Source: an uncultured Lachnospiraceae bacterium (GTDB taxonomy: Bacteria; Bacillota; Clostridia; Lachnospirales; Lachnospiraceae). Taken from it: DNA of 48,168 nucleotides. Of the stretch, positions 7,434-17,193 are shown in pieces; the first letter of the stretch is position 1, and every line of letters starts with the position of its first letter. A model generated the notes under the pieces. That model did not search any database and was not told where the DNA came from. It saw only the letters and a program-made list of their open reading frames with translations. A program made the position numbers and the translations under genes. Location of the stretch: positions 1 through 48,168 of the forward strand of contig CALWPC010000029.1 in NCBI GenBank assembly GCA_944383325.1. Direction: 5' to 3'.

Positions 7434-8399
7434 CTAACGCTGCCTAGCAATCTCCCATCCGCACAGAAAACGCTTCGGCGTCTCAACACCTGCCGGACTC
7501 TGCCGATAAACCGAAATGACATATCCATCAGCCTGTTCGTCCGCGCTCATCCTCCTGCTTCCAGAGTCTTCCCCAACACACCATAGTTCGGAAGTGCCGC
7601 TGTCAAATGCACGCTTTCCGTAATAGAGCAGGCACCGGTTTTCCTCACCCCACTCCTCGGTATACTCCCTCAGATCAACCCGTCTCAGCAGTTCCAACAT
7701 CGGCTGCAAAAGCTTACTTTCACTGTAAGTTGTTTCCACTTCTGTATCAATCCATACCGACATTTCCTCTCCCTTTGCGGAATCATACTCAATTAAATAC
7801 GTGCGCGTATTCCCTGATCCATCCTTCCCATACAAAAATGCATAAATACCCGAAATGATTCCGTCCGGCGAATATGTGACCTGAAAAGAATTGACCACAT
7901 ACATTTTATCGGGCAATCCGATTTCTTGATCCAGTGCGTCCAAAATCCCGTCCACACCATCTTTATAAAGATTATTTTTCTCTAAAACAATTTTTTCGGA
8001 CTGCAAAAATGCGCTGCCCTGCCACATCCAGGGATTTGTAAAATTGTTCGTCCTGTAGTTTAACCGCACTCCTAAAAATACCGTGAGCCCCGCAAAAATG
8101 ATCATTTCTAAAATTGCTGTTGTGCGAAGCACATAAAACGACGCTCTCTGAACAGCCCGCTTCTTTTCCCTGAACAAATACAGCAAAACCCAAACAATCA
8201 CCCAGACCGCGCAGACTGCCAGACACAGCACCGAGACAATATCCTGTCCTCTCCATCCTTCCACCGGATGAACCTCTGCCAGAAAATACATTCCCGTCGT
8301 ATAGGCTGCAAGCCACAGCGGATTGAGTAAAATCGCCCAAAACTGCCACCGCGCAAACGATTCTTTCTTTTCGCGCTGCCTTTGTTTCTCCGTATTCAT
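7434..8399 (-). CDS. Membrane-anchored protein of unknown function
   Basis: A 321-aa protein with a charged N-terminus, three hydrophobic segments (about 20-40, 50-78 and 90-113) and a soluble C-terminal domain of roughly 200 residues with no recognisable motif. Given the positive cytoplasmic loop FREKKRAVQR, the large domain probably lies outside the membrane. The start at 8399 is preceded by GAGGGGAG with a 5-nt gap; an in-frame upstream ATG at 8432 lacks a site. It is first in a two-gene unit with the AI-2E transporter. I do not recognise the family. Confidence 0.68.
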   Translation of the reverse strand: MNTEKQRQREKKESFARWQFWAILLNPLWLAAYTTGMYFLAEVHPVEGWRGQDIVSVLCLAVCAVWVIVWVLLYLFREKKRAVQRASFYVLRTTAILEMIIFAGLTVFLGVRLNYRTNNFTNPWMWQGSAFLQSEKIVLEKNNLYKDGVDGILDALDQEIGLPDKMYVVNSFQVTYSPDGIISGIYAFLYGKDGSGNTRTYLIEYDSAKGEEMSVWIDTEVETTYSESKLLQPMLELLRRVDLREYTEEWGEENRCLLYYGKRAFDSGTSELWCVGEDSGSRRMSADEQADGYVISVYRQSPAGVETPKRFLCGWEIARQR

Positions 8400-8501
8400 C
8401 GTGACTCCCCTCAACATATAAGCGTCCTTCACCCGTCATCATATCTCTTCCAGTATAGCAAAGCTTTCTTTCGAATGCTAGCATTTCACACAATTTTAGG
8501 G

Positions 8502-8529
8502 TTGCTTTTTCTGCAAAATATGCTACAAT
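8502..8529 (+). promoter_or_regulatory. Promoter of tRNA-Gly(CCC)
   Basis: TTGCTT (8502-8507), a 16-nt spacer and TACAAT (8524-8529) lie 10 nt before the tRNA. Confidence 0.7.
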
Positions 8530-8539
8530 AGTGAGACAG

Positions 8540-8610
8540 GCGGATATGGTTCATCGGTAGAACGCTAGCTTCCCAAGCTGGAAAGGCGGGTTCGACTCCC
8601 GTTATCCGCT
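8540..8610 (+). tRNA. tRNA-Gly (CCC)
   Basis: The acceptor stem is GCGGATA/TATCCGC, the anticodon loop TTCCCAA on stem CTAGC/GCTGG gives anticodon CCC, and the discriminator is U. It is a solitary tRNA with its own promoter and terminator, reading GGG codons. Confidence 0.95.
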
Positions 8611-8613
8611 CTC

Positions 8614-8650
8614 AAAAACCTTGAATGCAAATCGCATCAAGGTTTTTTTG
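8614..8650 (+). terminator. Terminator of tRNA-Gly(CCC)
   Basis: AAAAACCTTGA pairs with TCAAGGTTTTT around a short loop and is followed by a T-tract, directly after the tRNA 3' end. Confidence 0.88.
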
Positions 8651-8708
8651 CCTTTTACCAACCATATTGTGCACACAAGAACTACTGCACACAAGAAAGG
8701 AGACTCAC

Positions 8709-9731
8709 ATGAACTTTGTCTACCGAAATTGGCGGGGATTCCTACTATGCCTGGCTATTGCCATCCCCTCATGGCTACTCGGCTCCTGCTTTCCCATTGT
8801 CGGCGGAGCAGTGATCGCCATCATTGCAGGAATGATTGTCGCTTTATTTCTCAAAAACAGAACCCCATTTGCGGAAGGTATCCAATTTGTATCCAAAAAG
8901 ATTCTGCAATGGGCCGTTGTCCTTTTGGGCTTTGGCATGAATCTGACCGTCATCGTGGAAACCGGACGCCAGTCTCTTCCGATTATCTTATGCACCATCA
9001 GCATTTCACTGCTGATTGCATACCTTTTGTACAAAGCGATGAAGCTTCCGGCCAAAACCGCAACACTTATCGGAGTCGGCTCCTCGATATGCGGCGGTTC
9101 CGCCATTGCAGCTACAGCGCCGGTCATCGACGCGAGCAATGAGGAGGTTGCACAGTCCATTTCCGTCATCTTTCTTTTTAATGTCATCGCAGCCGTGCTC
9201 TTCCCTATTCTCGGAAATGTGCTCGGCTTTGATACAACAAGCGGAGAAGCATTTGGAATCTTTGCGGGAACGGCGGTAAATGATACCTCGTCGGTCACCG
9301 CAGCCGCTTCCACCTGGGACAGTATGTGGAATCTCGGGACTGCAACACTCGACAAAGCGGTGACGGTCAAGCTGACCCGTACACTCGCCATCATTCCGAT
9401 AACGCTTGTACTGGCATTCCTACGCACGAGAAAGGAGAGCGAAAAAAAAGGAACGTCCGTCCGTCTCAGACAGATATTCCCCTTTTTTATTCTGTATTTC
9501 GTGCTCGCATCAGTGATCACCACCATCGCCATCAGCCTCGGTGTCTCCCCGGATCTGTTTCAGCCAGCGAAAGACCTCAGCAAATTTTTGATTGTCATGG
9601 CGATGGCCGCCATCGGGCTGAACACCGATATTATCCGCCTGGTCAAAACCGGCGGAAAACCGATTCTGCTCGGCGCCTGCTGTTGGCTTGGAATTACCGC
9701 AGTCAGCCTGCTATTTGAACAGCTTCTCTGA
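8709..9731 (+). CDS. YeiH/UPF0324 family putative sulfate exporter
   Basis: A 340-aa polytopic membrane protein (about 9-10 hydrophobic segments) of the YeiH/UPF0324 family. Family landmarks are the [13 protein letters not shown] segment, [21 protein letters not shown] near residue 118, [14 protein letters not shown] near 186 and the C-terminal AAIGLNTDI. Members are annotated as putative sulfate exporters but transport has rarely been measured, so the substrate is uncertain. The start at 8709 follows AAAGGAG. An upstream in-frame ATG at 8625 lies in the tRNA terminator and is rejected. It converges on nrdG with a 15-nt gap. Confidence 0.88.
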   Translation: MNFVYRNWRGFLLCLAIAIPSWLLGSCFPIVGGAVIAIIAGMIVALFLKNRTPFAEGIQFVSKKILQWAVVLLGFGMNLTVIVETGRQSLPIILCTISISLLIAYLLYKAMKLPAKTATLIGVGSSICGGSAIAATAPVIDASNEEVAQSISVIFLFNVIAAVLFPILGNVLGFDTTSGEAFGIFAGTAVNDTSSVTAAASTWDSMWNLGTATLDKAVTVKLTRTLAIIPITLVLAFLRTRKESEKKGTSVRLRQIFPFFILYFVLASVITTIAISLGVSPDLFQPAKDLSKFLIVMAMAAIGLNTDIIRLVKTGGKPILLGACCWLGITAVSLLFEQLL

Positions 9732-9746
9732 CGGTCTGCCGCCGGA

Positions 9747-10238
9747 TCAGCGCATATCACACAACCGGATAATGCGCTGATTGCGGCTGCCGCGAAAGGC
9801 AAGTGAAATGTCTTTTTCTGACTCCTCGAATCGTCCGTCCACCAACACATCAATGAGGGATAACATCTCCGGCGTCACTTCGGTATATTTTTTCCCGCCT
9901 TCCTGCAAATCAGTATCAAACACATATCCGGTATAACACCAGATGTCTTTCTGCGGATACGCCTTTTTAATTGCTTTCAACAACTCCGTCAGCACCGGCT
10001 GATTTTCCTGCTCAAACGGTTCTCCTCCAAGCAGTGAAAATCCGCTGATATACGGCGCTCCAAGCAACTTGAGCAGACGCTGTTTTGTCTCCTCTGTATA
10101 CGGCTCTCCATATTGAAAATCCCATGTCTCCGGATTAAAACAGCCCGGACAACGATTGCGGCAGCCGGAAACAAATAAGCTTACCCGCACTCCCGGACCG
10201 TTGGCAATATCATACTCTTTAATCATTCCATAATGCAT
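9747..10238 (-). CDS. nrdG: Anaerobic ribonucleotide reductase activating protein
   Basis: A 163-aa radical-SAM activase that installs the glycyl radical on NrdD using a 4Fe-4S cluster and S-adenosylmethionine. The cluster motif CRNRCPGC occupies residues 26-33 (CxxxCxxC, preceded by SG) and LLGGEPFEQEN near residue 85 is the GGE SAM-binding motif. The length is typical of NrdG. The gene lies 37 nt downstream of nrdD on the same strand, so the pair forms one operon for deoxynucleotide synthesis without oxygen. Confidence 0.96.
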   Translation of the reverse strand: MHYGMIKEYDIANGPGVRVSLFVSGCRNRCPGCFNPETWDFQYGEPYTEETKQRLLKLLGAPYISGFSLLGGEPFEQENQPVLTELLKAIKKAYPQKDIWCYTGYVFDTDLQEGGKKYTEVTPEMLSLIDVLVDGRFEESEKDISLAFRGSRNQRIIRLCDMR

Positions 10239-10275
10239 GTTTATCCCTCATACCTGCGCGCGCCTGATGCTGCAA

Positions 10276-12465
10276 TTATAAATGCAGCACCCGGTCTTTA
10301 ATTTCCTGTGTTCTTCCCTGATTCCAGAACTGTGTGCCGATATAACCGCATGTTCTGCGTGCGACGGACATCTGATTTTGATCGCGGTTTCCGCAGTTCG
10401 GACATTCCCATCCCAGTTTTCCGGTTTCGTCCTCAACAATTTTGATTTCCCCGTCATATCCGCAGCACTCGCAGTAATCGCTCTTGGTATTGAGCTCCGC
10501 GTACATAATATGATCATAAATAAACTGCATCACCGAGAGTACGGCAGGAATATTATTCTGCATATTCGGCACTTCCACATAGCTGATCGCGCCGCCCGGC
10601 GACAATTTCTGGAAATCCGCCTCAAATTCTAATTTGTCAAACGCACTGATCTCCTCGGACACATGCACATGATAACTGTTAGTAATATAATTTTTATCCG
10701 TCACGCCCGGAATAATGCCAAATCTTTTTTGCAGACATTTTGCAAATTTATAGGTGGTCGACTCCATGGGCGTGCCATATACCGAATAGCTGATATTCTC
10801 CGCACGCTTCCATTCCTGACACTTGTCATTGAGACGCTGCATCACCGCCAGGGCAAATGGCTTTGCCTCCGGATCGGTATGCGACTTGCCGAGCATGCGC
10901 ACACACATCTCATACAATCCCGCATAGCCAAGCGAAATTGTCGAATATCCGTTATACAACAGCTTGTCGATTGTCTCGCCCTTTTTCAGGCGGGCAAGCG
11001 CGCCGTACTGCCATAAAATAGGAGCCACATCCGACACCGTTCCAAGCAGCCGCTCATGACGGCAGCGCAGCGCGCGGTGGCATAGCTCCAGGCGCTCATC
11101 AAGCACCTCCCAGAAACGCTCCATATCTCCCTCGGCCGTGCAGGCAACATCTACCAGATTGATTGTGACAACGCCCTGGTTAAAACGCCCGTAAAATTTG
11201 TGCGACCCGTCGGCATTTCGCTGAGTATCCTCCACAGTCAGAAACGAGCGGCATCCCATGCAGGTATACACATTTCCGTTTTTAAGCTGCTTCATAATCT
11301 TGGCGGAAATATAATCGGGCACCATACGCTTTGCTGTACACTTCGCCGCCAGCTCTGTCAAATACCAGTACTTTGAACCCTCAGTGATATTATCTTCATC
11401 CAGAACATAGATCAGCTTCGGAAAAGCCGGCGTAATCCAGACGCCCTTTTCATTTTTCACACCCTGCATTCTCTGTCTGAGCGTCTCCTCAATAATCAGC
11501 GCAAGGTCGTCTCTCGTCTGTCCGTCTTCCACTTCGTCCAGATACATGAACACCGTGACAAACGGCGCCTGTCCATTACAGGTCATCAGCGTGATCAGCT
11601 GATACTGGATCGTCTGAATTCCGCTCTTAATTTCGTCTCTCAGGCGGCGCTCGGTCACTCGGTTGACGATCGATTCCTCGATACTCTCACCGCATTCTTT
11701 TCGCTCTTCGAGCACATTTTTCCGGATTTTCTGACGGCTCACATCCACAAACGGCGCAAGATGCGCAAGTGTAAACGACTGTCCTCCGTACTGATTGCTC
11801 GCAACCTGTGCGACAATCTGCGTCGTCACATTACAAGCGGTGAAAAAGCTGTGCGGTTTTTCAATGAGCGTCTCGCTGATCACCGTACCGTTTTGCAGCA
11901 TATCTTCCAAATTGATCAGATCGCAGTTGTGCTCTTTCTGCGCATAGTAATCGGTATCATGGAAATGAATAATCCCTTCCTCATGCGCCCGCACAATATC
12001 TTCCGGAAGCAACACTCTCTTTGACAAATCTTTGCTGACTTCGCCCGCCATATAGTCGCGCTGCGTCGAATTAATCACCGGATTTTTGTTAGAGTTCTCC
12101 TGTTTCACTTCCTCATTGATATGCTCAATCAGAGCCAGGATCCCATTGTCCGTCGTATTTGATTTCCGTGACAGCTCCCTCTTATAACGATAGCGCACAT
12201 ATTTCTGTGCAACCTCGTAGCCGCGCATCTCCATGATGCCGGTTTCTACCATATCCTGAATATCCTCCACATGCACCGCATGGGAAGATTCATCCACCCG
12301 GTCTGCAATCATATCGGCGATCGCTAAAATCTGATAGTCATTCAGCTGATGAAGCTTATCAATCTCCTTGTTTGCCTTCTGAATTGCATTGACGATTTTG
12401 GAAAGATCAAACCCGACCTCTTCTCCATTTCGTTTAATTACATTCGTTCTTGTAGTCTTTTGCAC
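10276..12465 (-). CDS. nrdD: Anaerobic (class III) ribonucleoside-triphosphate reductase
   Basis: A 729-aa glycyl-radical enzyme that reduces ribonucleoside triphosphates to deoxyribonucleotides. An N-terminal ATP-cone (VIKRNGEEVGFDLSKI to about residue 90) serves allosteric control and the catalytic barrel follows. A C-terminal zinc site has CECC and CPNC pairs, and the glycyl-radical loop RRTCGYIGTQFWNQGR lies near the end with its radical Gly in CGY. The start is GTG with GGGGGAG 6 nt upstream. It is followed by its activase nrdG, and an NrdR-like dyad at 12518-12533 lies upstream. The presence of this enzyme marks an anaerobic lifestyle. Confidence 0.96.
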   Translation of the reverse strand: MQKTTRTNVIKRNGEEVGFDLSKIVNAIQKANKEIDKLHQLNDYQILAIADMIADRVDESSHAVHVEDIQDMVETGIMEMRGYEVAQKYVRYRYKRELSRKSNTTDNGILALIEHINEEVKQENSNKNPVINSTQRDYMAGEVSKDLSKRVLLPEDIVRAHEEGIIHFHDTDYYAQKEHNCDLINLEDMLQNGTVISETLIEKPHSFFTACNVTTQIVAQVASNQYGGQSFTLAHLAPFVDVSRQKIRKNVLEERKECGESIEESIVNRVTERRLRDEIKSGIQTIQYQLITLMTCNGQAPFVTVFMYLDEVEDGQTRDDLALIIEETLRQRMQGVKNEKGVWITPAFPKLIYVLDEDNITEGSKYWYLTELAAKCTAKRMVPDYISAKIMKQLKNGNVYTCMGCRSFLTVEDTQRNADGSHKFYGRFNQGVVTINLVDVACTAEGDMERFWEVLDERLELCHRALRCRHERLLGTVSDVAPILWQYGALARLKKGETIDKLLYNGYSTISLGYAGLYEMCVRMLGKSHTDPEAKPFALAVMQRLNDKCQEWKRAENISYSVYGTPMESTTYKFAKCLQKRFGIIPGVTDKNYITNSYHVHVSEEISAFDKLEFEADFQKLSPGGAISYVEVPNMQNNIPAVLSVMQFIYDHIMYAELNTKSDYCECCGYDGEIKIVEDETGKLGWECPNCGNRDQNQMSVARRTCGYIGTQFWNQGRTQEIKDRVLHL

Positions 12466-12517
12466 GTATCTCTCCCCCTAGCTCTGACCGCTAAATATTG
12501 ATCTGGAAAAATTTAAT

Positions 12518-12533
12518 ATACAATATCTTGTGT
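12518..12533. promoter_or_regulatory. Putative NrdR box upstream of nrdD
   Basis: The 16-mer ATACAATATCTTGTGT matches the NrdR consensus (acaCwAtATaTwgtgt) at about 14 positions and lies 53 nt upstream of the nrdD start. A weaker half-match (ACAATAC at 12550-12556) sits about 30 bp away, near the roughly three-turn spacing seen in paired NrdR sites. No nrdR gene is in the window. Confidence 0.6.
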
Positions 12534-12587
12534 AACGAAGCTGTATATTACAATACCACATCCGCTGCAAAAAGGGAAGAGTCTTTT

Positions 12588-14669
12588 TTATCTTTTCGAA
12601 AAATGTTTCAAAACGAACAGCGTTTCTCCTGCTTTCACTTCACCGGACGCCTGTGCGTCGATACACATCCCGTCCTCCATATTTGTAATCACGATCGGCG
12701 TGACAAGCGACGGAACCTGATCCTGAATGCGCGGCAAATCCACGTTGATCAGCAGATCTCCGACGTTGACAGCATCGCCTTCCTGCACCATACATTCAAA
12801 CCCTTCGCCGTTTAAAGCCACGGTGTCAATGCCGACGTGAATCAACAGTTCCACGCCATTGTCCATGGACAGACCGACCGCATGTTTGGACGGAAAGACA
12901 AATCCGACGGTGCCGGACACCGGCGCATATACTTTGCCGTCCGACGGCGCGACCGCCGCTCCATCTCCCATCATTTTTTTCGAGAAGCCCTCATCCGGCA
13001 CCTGAGAAAGCGGCACAAACGTCCCATTTAGCGGACTCGCCACCGTTACTTCCATCAAACACTCCGTCTCGTCTTGAGCCGCCGTTTCCAGATAATCCTC
13101 CAGGTTTGCTTTAATTAAGTTGACTTTCGGACCATAGATCACCTGCACCGCTTTGCCCCGTCTGACTACGCCGTGCGCGCCCGTAGATTTCAGCGCTGCC
13201 TCATCCACAAGCCGGTCGCGCCGCACGGTCACGCGCAGCCGCGTCGCACAGCAGTCCACCTCCTCAATATTGGCCTTTCCGCCGAGTGCGCGGGCAATCG
13301 TTTCGGAAATACCTGTGTCTTGTGAAGTCGCCTTTTTTCTGGCGTCATAATCAGCGCGGGTATACAGCTTTGTTTCTTTACCGTCCGCCTCCGTTCCCGG
13401 CGTCTTTAAACGGAATTTTTTAATTAAAACAAGAAACACCACATAATATACAATAAAATACACAATGCCGACCGGTATGAGCAGCAACCAGTTCGTCTTT
13501 TGATTTCCCTGCAGCACTCCGAACATAAAAAAGTCAATCAGCCCTCCGGAAAATGTCAGACCTATCGTAATGTTGAGCGCATGCGCAATCGCATATGCAA
13601 GGCCCGTCAGCACCGCATGTACGCCGAACAACAGCGGCGCAACAAACAAAAACGAAAATTCCAACGGTTCTGTAATACCCGTCAGCATCGAAGTAAGCGC
13701 CGAGGACACAAACAGACCTTTCACCTCTTTTTTCTTTCTCGGATGAGCCGCCTTATACATCGCAAGCGCCGCGCCCGGAAGGCCGAAAATCATCACCAGA
13801 AATTCTCCCGTAAAAAAGCGGGTGGCGGACACTGCAAAGTGCGTGGTTTCCGGATCTGCAAGCTGTGCAAAAAAGATATTCTGCGCCCCTTCCACCACCT
13901 GACCTGCGACCTCCATCGTGCCGCCGACGGCAGTCTGCCAAAACGGCATATAAAACACATGGTGCAATCCAAACGGAATCAGCAGGCGTTTAATCAGGCC
14001 ATACGCAAATGTCCCCAGATACCCCGACGACGCTACCGCTGTCCCCAGCATATAGATTCCGTTCTGCACCGGCTGCCATATATAAAACATGACAATCCCG
14101 ACAATCAGGTAAACCAACGTACTGATAATCGGCACAAAGCGGTTGCCGCCGAAAAAAGAGAGCGCCTGCGGCAGCTGTATATTATAAAACCGGTTTTGAA
14201 GAGCCGCAACACCAAGCCCGACGATGACACCCCCAAACGCTCCCATCTGAAGTGAGGTAATGCCAAGGACACTGCCGGTCATTCCCGCTTTCATCCCCTC
14301 TGTCCCGCCATTTAGAGTAATCATTGCGCCAATAGCCGAATGCATAACCAAAAATGCAATACCGGCCGACAGCGCGGCCACTTCCTTATCCCGCTTGGCC
14401 ATCCCGATGGCAACGCCAAGTGCAAACAGCAGCGGCAAATTATCAAAAATGACACTGCCGCACTTGCTCATCACCGTCAGAATCGCATTGAGAACAGTGC
14501 CTGGTCCCATAATCTTCATTAATTTATAGGTCTCCAGCGTTGCCGTGTTTGTAAATGAGCTGCCAAGCCCAAGCAAAATGCCGGCTACCGGCAAAATAGC
14601 AATCGGCAACATAAAGGAACGGCCGACTCTCTGCAGGACGCCAAAGATTTGTTCTCTTCTCTCGCCCAT
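12588..14669 (-). CDS. PTS glucose-type enzyme IICBA
   Basis: A 693-aa fused sugar transporter of the glucose/maltose/N-acetylglucosamine PTS family. An EIIC membrane domain spans about residues 15-400 (QRVGRSFMLPIAILPVAGILLGLG at the start, ITEPLEFSFLFVAPLLFGVHA in the substrate region). The EIIB domain has its phosphorylated Cys in DCCATRLRVTV near 473, and the EIIA domain has the active His in LLIHVGIDTV near 610. All three phosphorylation elements are intact. The start at 14669 is favoured because AAGGAGG lies 5 nt upstream, whereas the ATG at 14672 is too close. The exact sugar cannot be read from sequence. No GlcT/LicT antiterminator is next to it. Confidence 0.93.
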   Translation of the reverse strand: MGERREQIFGVLQRVGRSFMLPIAILPVAGILLGLGSSFTNTATLETYKLMKIMGPGTVLNAILTVMSKCGSVIFDNLPLLFALGVAIGMAKRDKEVAALSAGIAFLVMHSAIGAMITLNGGTEGMKAGMTGSVLGITSLQMGAFGGVIVGLGVAALQNRFYNIQLPQALSFFGGNRFVPIISTLVYLIVGIVMFYIWQPVQNGIYMLGTAVASSGYLGTFAYGLIKRLLIPFGLHHVFYMPFWQTAVGGTMEVAGQVVEGAQNIFFAQLADPETTHFAVSATRFFTGEFLVMIFGLPGAALAMYKAAHPRKKKEVKGLFVSSALTSMLTGITEPLEFSFLFVAPLLFGVHAVLTGLAYAIAHALNITIGLTFSGGLIDFFMFGVLQGNQKTNWLLLIPVGIVYFIVYYVVFLVLIKKFRLKTPGTEADGKETKLYTRADYDARKKATSQDTGISETIARALGGKANIEEVDCCATRLRVTVRRDRLVDEAALKSTGAHGVVRRGKAVQVIYGPKVNLIKANLEDYLETAAQDETECLMEVTVASPLNGTFVPLSQVPDEGFSKKMMGDGAAVAPSDGKVYAPVSGTVGFVFPSKHAVGLSMDNGVELLIHVGIDTVALNGEGFECMVQEGDAVNVGDLLINVDLPRIQDQVPSLVTPIVITNMEDGMCIDAQASGEVKAGETLFVLKHFSKR

Positions 14670-14769
14670 CATGTCCTCCTTGATCTTTTTCCCTTATGTT
14701 GCCCCAATTTTCATTTTTTTATAATGTTGTAAAGATTTGATGCCCTTCGGTCAGCGCGGCCACCGACGC

Positions 14770-17193
14770 TTATTCCTCATACCGGATTCTTTCCACCACC
14801 GACTGCTTTTTAATATTTCTGCTAAGCAAATAGGACAGCGTCAGCTGAAGCGCTGCAAAAATCACGAACATGCCGGCAAGCTCCGCAAACGGCACGTGGT
14901 ATACATCTAACCCGAAAGACCCGTGATCTCTCCCGTATATCCACAGGGCATATCCCACAGGCATTCCAACCACAAGCGACACTAGCATACTGCCGCCAGT
15001 AAACATCAACCCTTCGTTTCGCAGCATCCGGTTCATCTGGCGATTGGTCATACCTAGCGCCTGCAGCACGCCCAACTCTCTCCTTCTCGTAATAATGCTG
15101 ATAATAATGGTATTAGCCATATTCATAAAAGAAATAATACCAACCATAAAGAAGGCTCCGTATGCCAAAAAGTCGATCATACCCATCTGCATTTTCGCGG
15201 TTTCCAACTGCCCGCTGTAGCTGCTGATTTCATAATGTCCGCTCCCATCCAACAGGGCCCGCAGTTCTCCCTCAATTCTTTCGCAGTCCTTTTCATCGCA
15301 GTCCACCCAAATCGAGCCGATACTCTTCCCTTCAAATCCCAGTTTCCAGTATGTCTCCTCAGTGATCACCCAGGATGCATCCGTCATGCCAAACGATCCC
15401 TGCAGTTCTCCCTCAAAGGCAACTTCACGCCTCCCGTCGCCCAGAGTCATGGAGACCATGTCTCCCTCATAATAGCCTGTATCTTCAAGCCAATAAGAAG
15501 CCCCGTAAAGAATAGCGCCCTGATCGGATGCCTCATCATAATCCACTGTGCCGGACAGGGAGCCCTGATCAACTTCAGTATTAAACTGTTCCCTGTTCAT
15601 CACCTGAACAGAAGTCATGTTGCCCTGCTCATCAAAACCATACAGGAAATCCATAGTTTTGACTTCTGTAACGCCGCCAAGCAACGAAATCTGTTCTACA
15701 AGTTCCGCATTCAAAGGATTATTCTGCAAAATCATGTCCAGATTATTTTCCGGATATGCCTCATCATTCAAATCGTAAGACAGCTCAATCTCAAACTGTC
15801 CGTATGGAACCATTTTCCTCGCCGTATATTCCGGACTGATATTTCCTGTTAAATTTGCGATAACGACGAACAAAACGCAGGACAGCCCCATGGTCACAAT
15901 CGTCAGCACCGTCCGTTTGCGGTTGCCCGCCAAATTTGCAAACATAATGCGGCTAACGTTCAGCGACCGGTTTCCCTTTCGCATCCCCTTGCCTTTTCTG
16001 GCAGACTCCTGATAACGGATTGCCTCTACTGGCGAAATTCCGGACACCAATCGGATCGGACGCCGAAGCGCTAGCCAAACGGTAAATAAAGTAACAAGAG
16101 CGCAAAAAAATAAAATCCAGAAAGAAAACATCGAAAAATCACTTACGCCCTCGACCCCCATCAGATCCTGACTTCTGATCATCCAGTAGCACATAAAAAA
16201 TTTTACAAGAATACATCCAAGTCCGATCCCAAACGGTATCGCCGGGACGGCAAGCAACATGCCCTCACGAAACACCAGCTGCTTCATCTGCTTTTTTGTA
16301 CTTCCAATCGCTTTCATTTTTCCGTATTCCTGAATTTTTTGTACAATTCCCACTTGAAAAATATTGTAAATTACGATAACCGAGATAATAATGACAATGA
16401 ATCCGGCCATCGCGCAGCCTGCAATCATCTCCAAACCAGGATCCAGGGCCCACATCGTATAATACGTATTTTCCACCGCCTGTTCAGGAGAAATACCGCA
16501 CTCCCCGGCCAGATCAAATATCGTCTGCTCCACATTATCCATATTCAAATGCAGCTCGTCAGACAGTACAAAATACACCGAATAGCGGCGTTCCCCTGCA
16601 GCAAAACAGGAATTAAAAAATTCCTCGGAAACATACCCGGTATAGCCCTGGTTTTCCTGTTCATAACTGGCCGACTTTAAAATTCCACTGACAACAACAC
16701 GAACTTCATCAAACGGTTCGGTCTTTCCGGAACGAAACAAAAGAGCAACTTCATCCCCCACCTGAATATCCGAATAGCCCAGTTTTTCAAAAAACTCTTT
16801 CGGCGCTGCAATCTCATTTTGCTTTTGCGGAAACTCCCCCTGCTCTATCTGGTCATTTAAATTGGCCAAATCCTGTACCTGACTGCTCACCCACATCAGC
16901 GAGAGCCGGGACTCTCCCTGAACTTCGCCTGCGGCGCCGGCCTTTCCAAGCTCTGCAAACTGACTGTGCTTTTCCATTTCTATAATCTGATCTTCCGTAA
17001 CAGAATGATAGCTTCCGTGATAACGGCCATAAAACTTTTCTGCATTGATCTTCTGATAGCGAATATTCGCATATCCAAACGTGGCAATCGCGCTCAGAAG
17101 TACCGTTGTAAAAAACACCGTCAGCATAATCAAAATACTTCTGCTCTTATTCTTTTTATTATTTTCTAACGCCAGTCTGGTTATAATATTCAT
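14770..17193 (-). CDS. ABC transporter permease, FtsX/MacB type (807 aa)
   Basis: A large FtsX-family permease with a duplicated layout. TM1 is at about 18-42, an extracytoplasmic region runs to about 255, then there are three TMs (about 258-285, 310-335, 350-372), a TM near 425-448, a second external region and a final three-TM block (about 675-800). The two halves each end in the FtsX signature (GKMKAIGSTKKQM and LGVLQALGMTNRQM). Such permeases pair with LolD-like ATPases and usually act in lipid or peptide handling or antimicrobial-peptide resistance. The ATG overlaps the TGA of the ATPase gene by one base (TGATG). The partner ATPase is frameshifted here, so the pair may be inactive. Confidence 0.87.
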   Translation of the reverse strand: MNIITRLALENNKKNKSRSILIMLTVFFTTVLLSAIATFGYANIRYQKINAEKFYGRYHGSYHSVTEDQIIEMEKHSQFAELGKAGAAGEVQGESRLSLMWVSSQVQDLANLNDQIEQGEFPQKQNEIAAPKEFFEKLGYSDIQVGDEVALLFRSGKTEPFDEVRVVVSGILKSASYEQENQGYTGYVSEEFFNSCFAAGERRYSVYFVLSDELHLNMDNVEQTIFDLAGECGISPEQAVENTYYTMWALDPGLEMIAGCAMAGFIVIIISVIVIYNIFQVGIVQKIQEYGKMKAIGSTKKQMKQLVFREGMLLAVPAIPFGIGLGCILVKFFMCYWMIRSQDLMGVEGVSDFSMFSFWILFFCALVTLFTVWLALRRPIRLVSGISPVEAIRYQESARKGKGMRKGNRSLNVSRIMFANLAGNRKRTVLTIVTMGLSCVLFVVIANLTGNISPEYTARKMVPYGQFEIELSYDLNDEAYPENNLDMILQNNPLNAELVEQISLLGGVTEVKTMDFLYGFDEQGNMTSVQVMNREQFNTEVDQGSLSGTVDYDEASDQGAILYGASYWLEDTGYYEGDMVSMTLGDGRREVAFEGELQGSFGMTDASWVITEETYWKLGFEGKSIGSIWVDCDEKDCERIEGELRALLDGSGHYEISSYSGQLETAKMQMGMIDFLAYGAFFMVGIISFMNMANTIIISIITRRRELGVLQALGMTNRQMNRMLRNEGLMFTGGSMLVSLVVGMPVGYALWIYGRDHGSFGLDVYHVPFAELAGMFVIFAALQLTLSYLLSRNIKKQSVVERIRYEE

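Noticed and set aside
8720-9532. 270-codon minus-strand ORF opposite the YeiH gene
   Set aside because: The plus-strand frame carries the conserved YeiH family segments and a ribosome binding site. The opposite frame has neither.
13500-14255. 251-codon plus-strand ORF inside the PTS gene
   Set aside because: It is antisense to a well-supported PTS EIIC domain and is rich in Arg, His and Lys, as expected for a shadow frame.
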